A stretch of DNA of 64,000 bases. It comes from Dyadobacter pollutisoli (GTDB lineage: Bacteria > Bacteroidota > Bacteroidia > Cytophagales > Spirosomataceae). The DNA is taken from contig NZ_CP112998.1 in NCBI RefSeq assembly GCF_026625565.1, forward strand, positions 2,544,501-2,608,500, read 5' to 3'. Shown piece by piece: positions 62,602-64,000 of the stretch (position 1 is the first letter of the stretch; the number at the start of each line of letters is the position of its first letter). The notes beneath the pieces were generated by a model. It worked only from the letters and a program-made list of their open reading frames with translations. It ran no database searches and was not told where the DNA came from. A program made the position numbers and the translations under genes.

Positions 62602-64000
62602 TCATTTAATCTTGCTATCCAGCCACTCTTTACGAAATTTCTTCATTTCGGCTGTTACAGGCAAATTTGCCTCTTCGTTCAGCGTGACGATAAGCCTTGG
62701 ATTTTCAGCAATCGTGAGCATTGTGGATTTAATTTCGCCGCGATGACGATAGTCAATGGTAACATTTTCTCCCGGTTTGTGCGCTTTAACAATTGCTGTC
62801 AGTTCTGCCTGTGTTCCCACAGTTTTACCATCAACCTTCACGAGTTGATCATCAATGTCAATTCCCGCAGCATATAGCGGCGTGCCAATAATTGTGTTGG
62901 ATTGTACAGTCAGCTCAGTACCTTCTTTAAATCGCATATCCCCTATCCAAGGCTGTCCTTCAAACTGCTTTTTCAGTGACAAACCGGCCATTTGGAGCAA
63001 AGGAGCGTAGTTAAATGACTCATTACCATTGACATACTTTTGAAAAAAGCTTTCCGCAAACACTTTATCCTTTGAAAAAACGGCAAGTACCGTTTGCAGA
63101 TCTGACACCTGGTAAGGGATTTCAGGTTTGCCATGTTTTGCCCAAAGCGCTTTCATAAAACCGTCCAATGTCAGCCCGCGAGTTCTGAGTTCCAGATCCA
63201 AAGCCAGGGCAATGGACGCTCCATATGGATAGTAAGATGTATAAGTATTAGGATAATTCGTCTTGTCCACCGCAACGCCAGCATCCACAAAAACAGCATT
63301 GCAGCTAGCCTGTACAGGTGAAATCCGTTTTGCCCCCGGTGTATTTTCTTTGGTATTCACGAGCGACGTTAAAGTCTGGCAATACTCTGCAGGAGAGTCA
63401 AATCCGGCCCGGGCAAGAATAAGATCGCCATAGTATTGGGTAAAACCCTCGGCAAACCACAACTCGAAGCTCATGTTACTCTTTTCAAAATTGAATGGTT
63501 CAAGCGTTTTCGGTCTGATACGCTCCACATTCCAGGTGTGAAAGAATTCGTGAGAAAAAACGCCCAGCAGGTTATTGGCACCATTGAAAGCCACAGGCAA
63601 TGTGATCATTGTGCTGTTGCGGTGCTCCATTCCGTCGCCTTTAACGTACGGATTGATGCTCGCCAGAAATGTATACTGACCAAAATCAAAGACTGGAAAC
63701 TCACCAAAAATCGTCAGTGCTTCCTGTGTAATGCGTTTGATTTTGTATGCGAAATTGTCTGCCAGCGAGTCGGTCGAAGTTGCTTCCAATGCCAGCCGGA
63801 ATTTTGCAGGCGTTTTGTCCGGGTTATTGACCGTCCATTCCTTCATGATCAGACTGCCTATTTTGATAGGCGAGTCCATAAAATATTGGAGGTCGGGCGC
63901 TGTAAATGTAGTTGCGTCACTTCCTGGTTTGAGCTGCGTTGCAATCACCCATTGTCGATTTTTGGGTAACTCAAATTTCACCGAGATGGGCGCTTTTTCC
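62602..64000 (-). CDS. M61 family glycyl aminopeptidase (5' end outside window)
   Basis: The visible 465 codons, open at the right edge, show EKAPISVKFELPKNRQW near the start, then the zinc site FSHEFFHTWNVERIRPKTLE and the distal Glu in LWFAEGFTQYYGDL. A PDZ domain follows near the C-terminus (IIGTPLYAAGIDIDDQLVKV). M61 enzymes remove N-terminal Gly or Ala from peptides. It is convergent with the CotH-type gene. The signal peptide and first residues are outside the window; an internal GTG at 63981 is not the true start because the family sequence continues upstream of it. Confidence 0.93.
   Translation of the reverse strand, partial: EKAPISVKFELPKNRQWVIATQLKPGSDATTFTAPDLQYFMDSPIKIGSLIMKEWTVNNPDKTPAKFRLALEATSTDSLADNFAYKIKRITQEALTIFGEFPVFDFGQYTFLASINPYVKGDGMEHRNSTMITLPVAFNGANNLLGVFSHEFFHTWNVERIRPKTLEPFNFEKSNMSFELWFAEGFTQYYGDLILARAGFDSPAEYCQTLTSLVNTKENTPGAKRISPVQASCNAVFVDAGVAVDKTNYPNTYTSYYPYGASIALALDLELRTRGLTLDGFMKALWAKHGKPEIPYQVSDLQTVLAVFSKDKVFAESFFQKYVNGNESFNYAPLLQMAGLSLKKQFEGQPWIGDMRFKEGTELTVQSNTIIGTPLYAAGIDIDDQLVKVDGKTVGTQAELTAIVKAHKPGENVTIDYRHRGEIKSTMLTIAENPRLIVTLNEEANLPVTAEMKKFRKEWLDSKIK

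Noticed and set aside
1..64000. tRNA or rRNA genes
   Set aside because: Scanned for TPsiC-like GGTTCGA with matching stems; the few matches fall inside coding genes and lack a cloverleaf.

Overview
The window reads as chromosomal DNA of a Bacteroidota bacterium, most likely a Cytophagales member close to Dyadobacter; the genus is an inference. Support seen in the sequence: several secreted proteins end in the C-terminal sorting domain of the type IX secretion system (32521-34329, 46225-50322, 58182-62537), start codons lack Shine-Dalgarno sequences and are preceded by A/T-rich DNA, and several genes carry the Bacteroidota -7 promoter box TAnnTTTG. No tRNA, rRNA, CRISPR array, prophage or insertion sequence was recognised.

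Layout. 1-7.4 kb is housekeeping: yidC (cut by the window edge), pyrG, a PIG-L deacetylase, nspC (polyamine synthesis), a DEDDh exonuclease and a bestrophin-like channel. 8.3-15.6 kb is an AraC regulator followed by a tripartite RND efflux set (outer-membrane factor, RND pump, lipoprotein adaptor). A 335-bp array of exactly 10-bp units lies between the outer-membrane factor and the pump: 15 GTCA units followed by 16 TGAC units in inverted order. 15.7-22.2 kb holds secreted proteins of unknown role, a serine hydrolase, an MFS carrier, an alpha/beta hydrolase and a sugar-phosphate isomerase-like protein.

22.4-25.2 kb is a three-gene cluster that I cannot assign to a named system: a soluble coiled-coil protein, a two-TM PspA-like coiled-coil protein and a membrane-anchored Ppx/GppA-like ASKHA protein. 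It ends at a hairpin terminator and is the best candidate here for an undescribed system. 25.3-28.8 kb is accessory: a membrane protein, a PD-(D/E)XK nuclease-like protein, a toxin-antitoxin pair (RHH plus PIN) and an Eco57I/TaqI-class DNA methyltransferase followed by a remnant reading frame. 28.9-31.1 kb is a TetR regulator with an HMA-like small protein and an MFS pump. 31.4-32.5 kb is an orphan ParA with a small partner.

32.5-38.3 kb, read mostly leftward, encodes an M64 metallopeptidase, a lipoprotein, a PLP decarboxylase and a DinB protein, divergent from a MocR regulator. 38.4-46.1 kb carries a heavy-metal P-type ATPase, two flavin/PNPOx-like proteins, a cupin, an XRE regulator divergent from two unknown small proteins, an MFS carrier and a second MocR regulator. 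46.2-50.3 kb is a 14-repeat FG-GAP protein. 50.5-57.6 kb has YceI/AraC, a diheme cytochrome c, a rhodanese, a broken DUF6883 frame with its DUF4926 neighbour, an ECF sigma factor with a membrane partner, a GNAT enzyme and a TlpA-like protein lacking its cysteines. 57.7-58.0 kb is a doubly deleted remnant of a radical-SAM/DUF4130 gene pair. The window closes with a CotH-type secreted protein holding three near-identical 957-bp cassettes and the 3' part of an M61 aminopeptidase gene.
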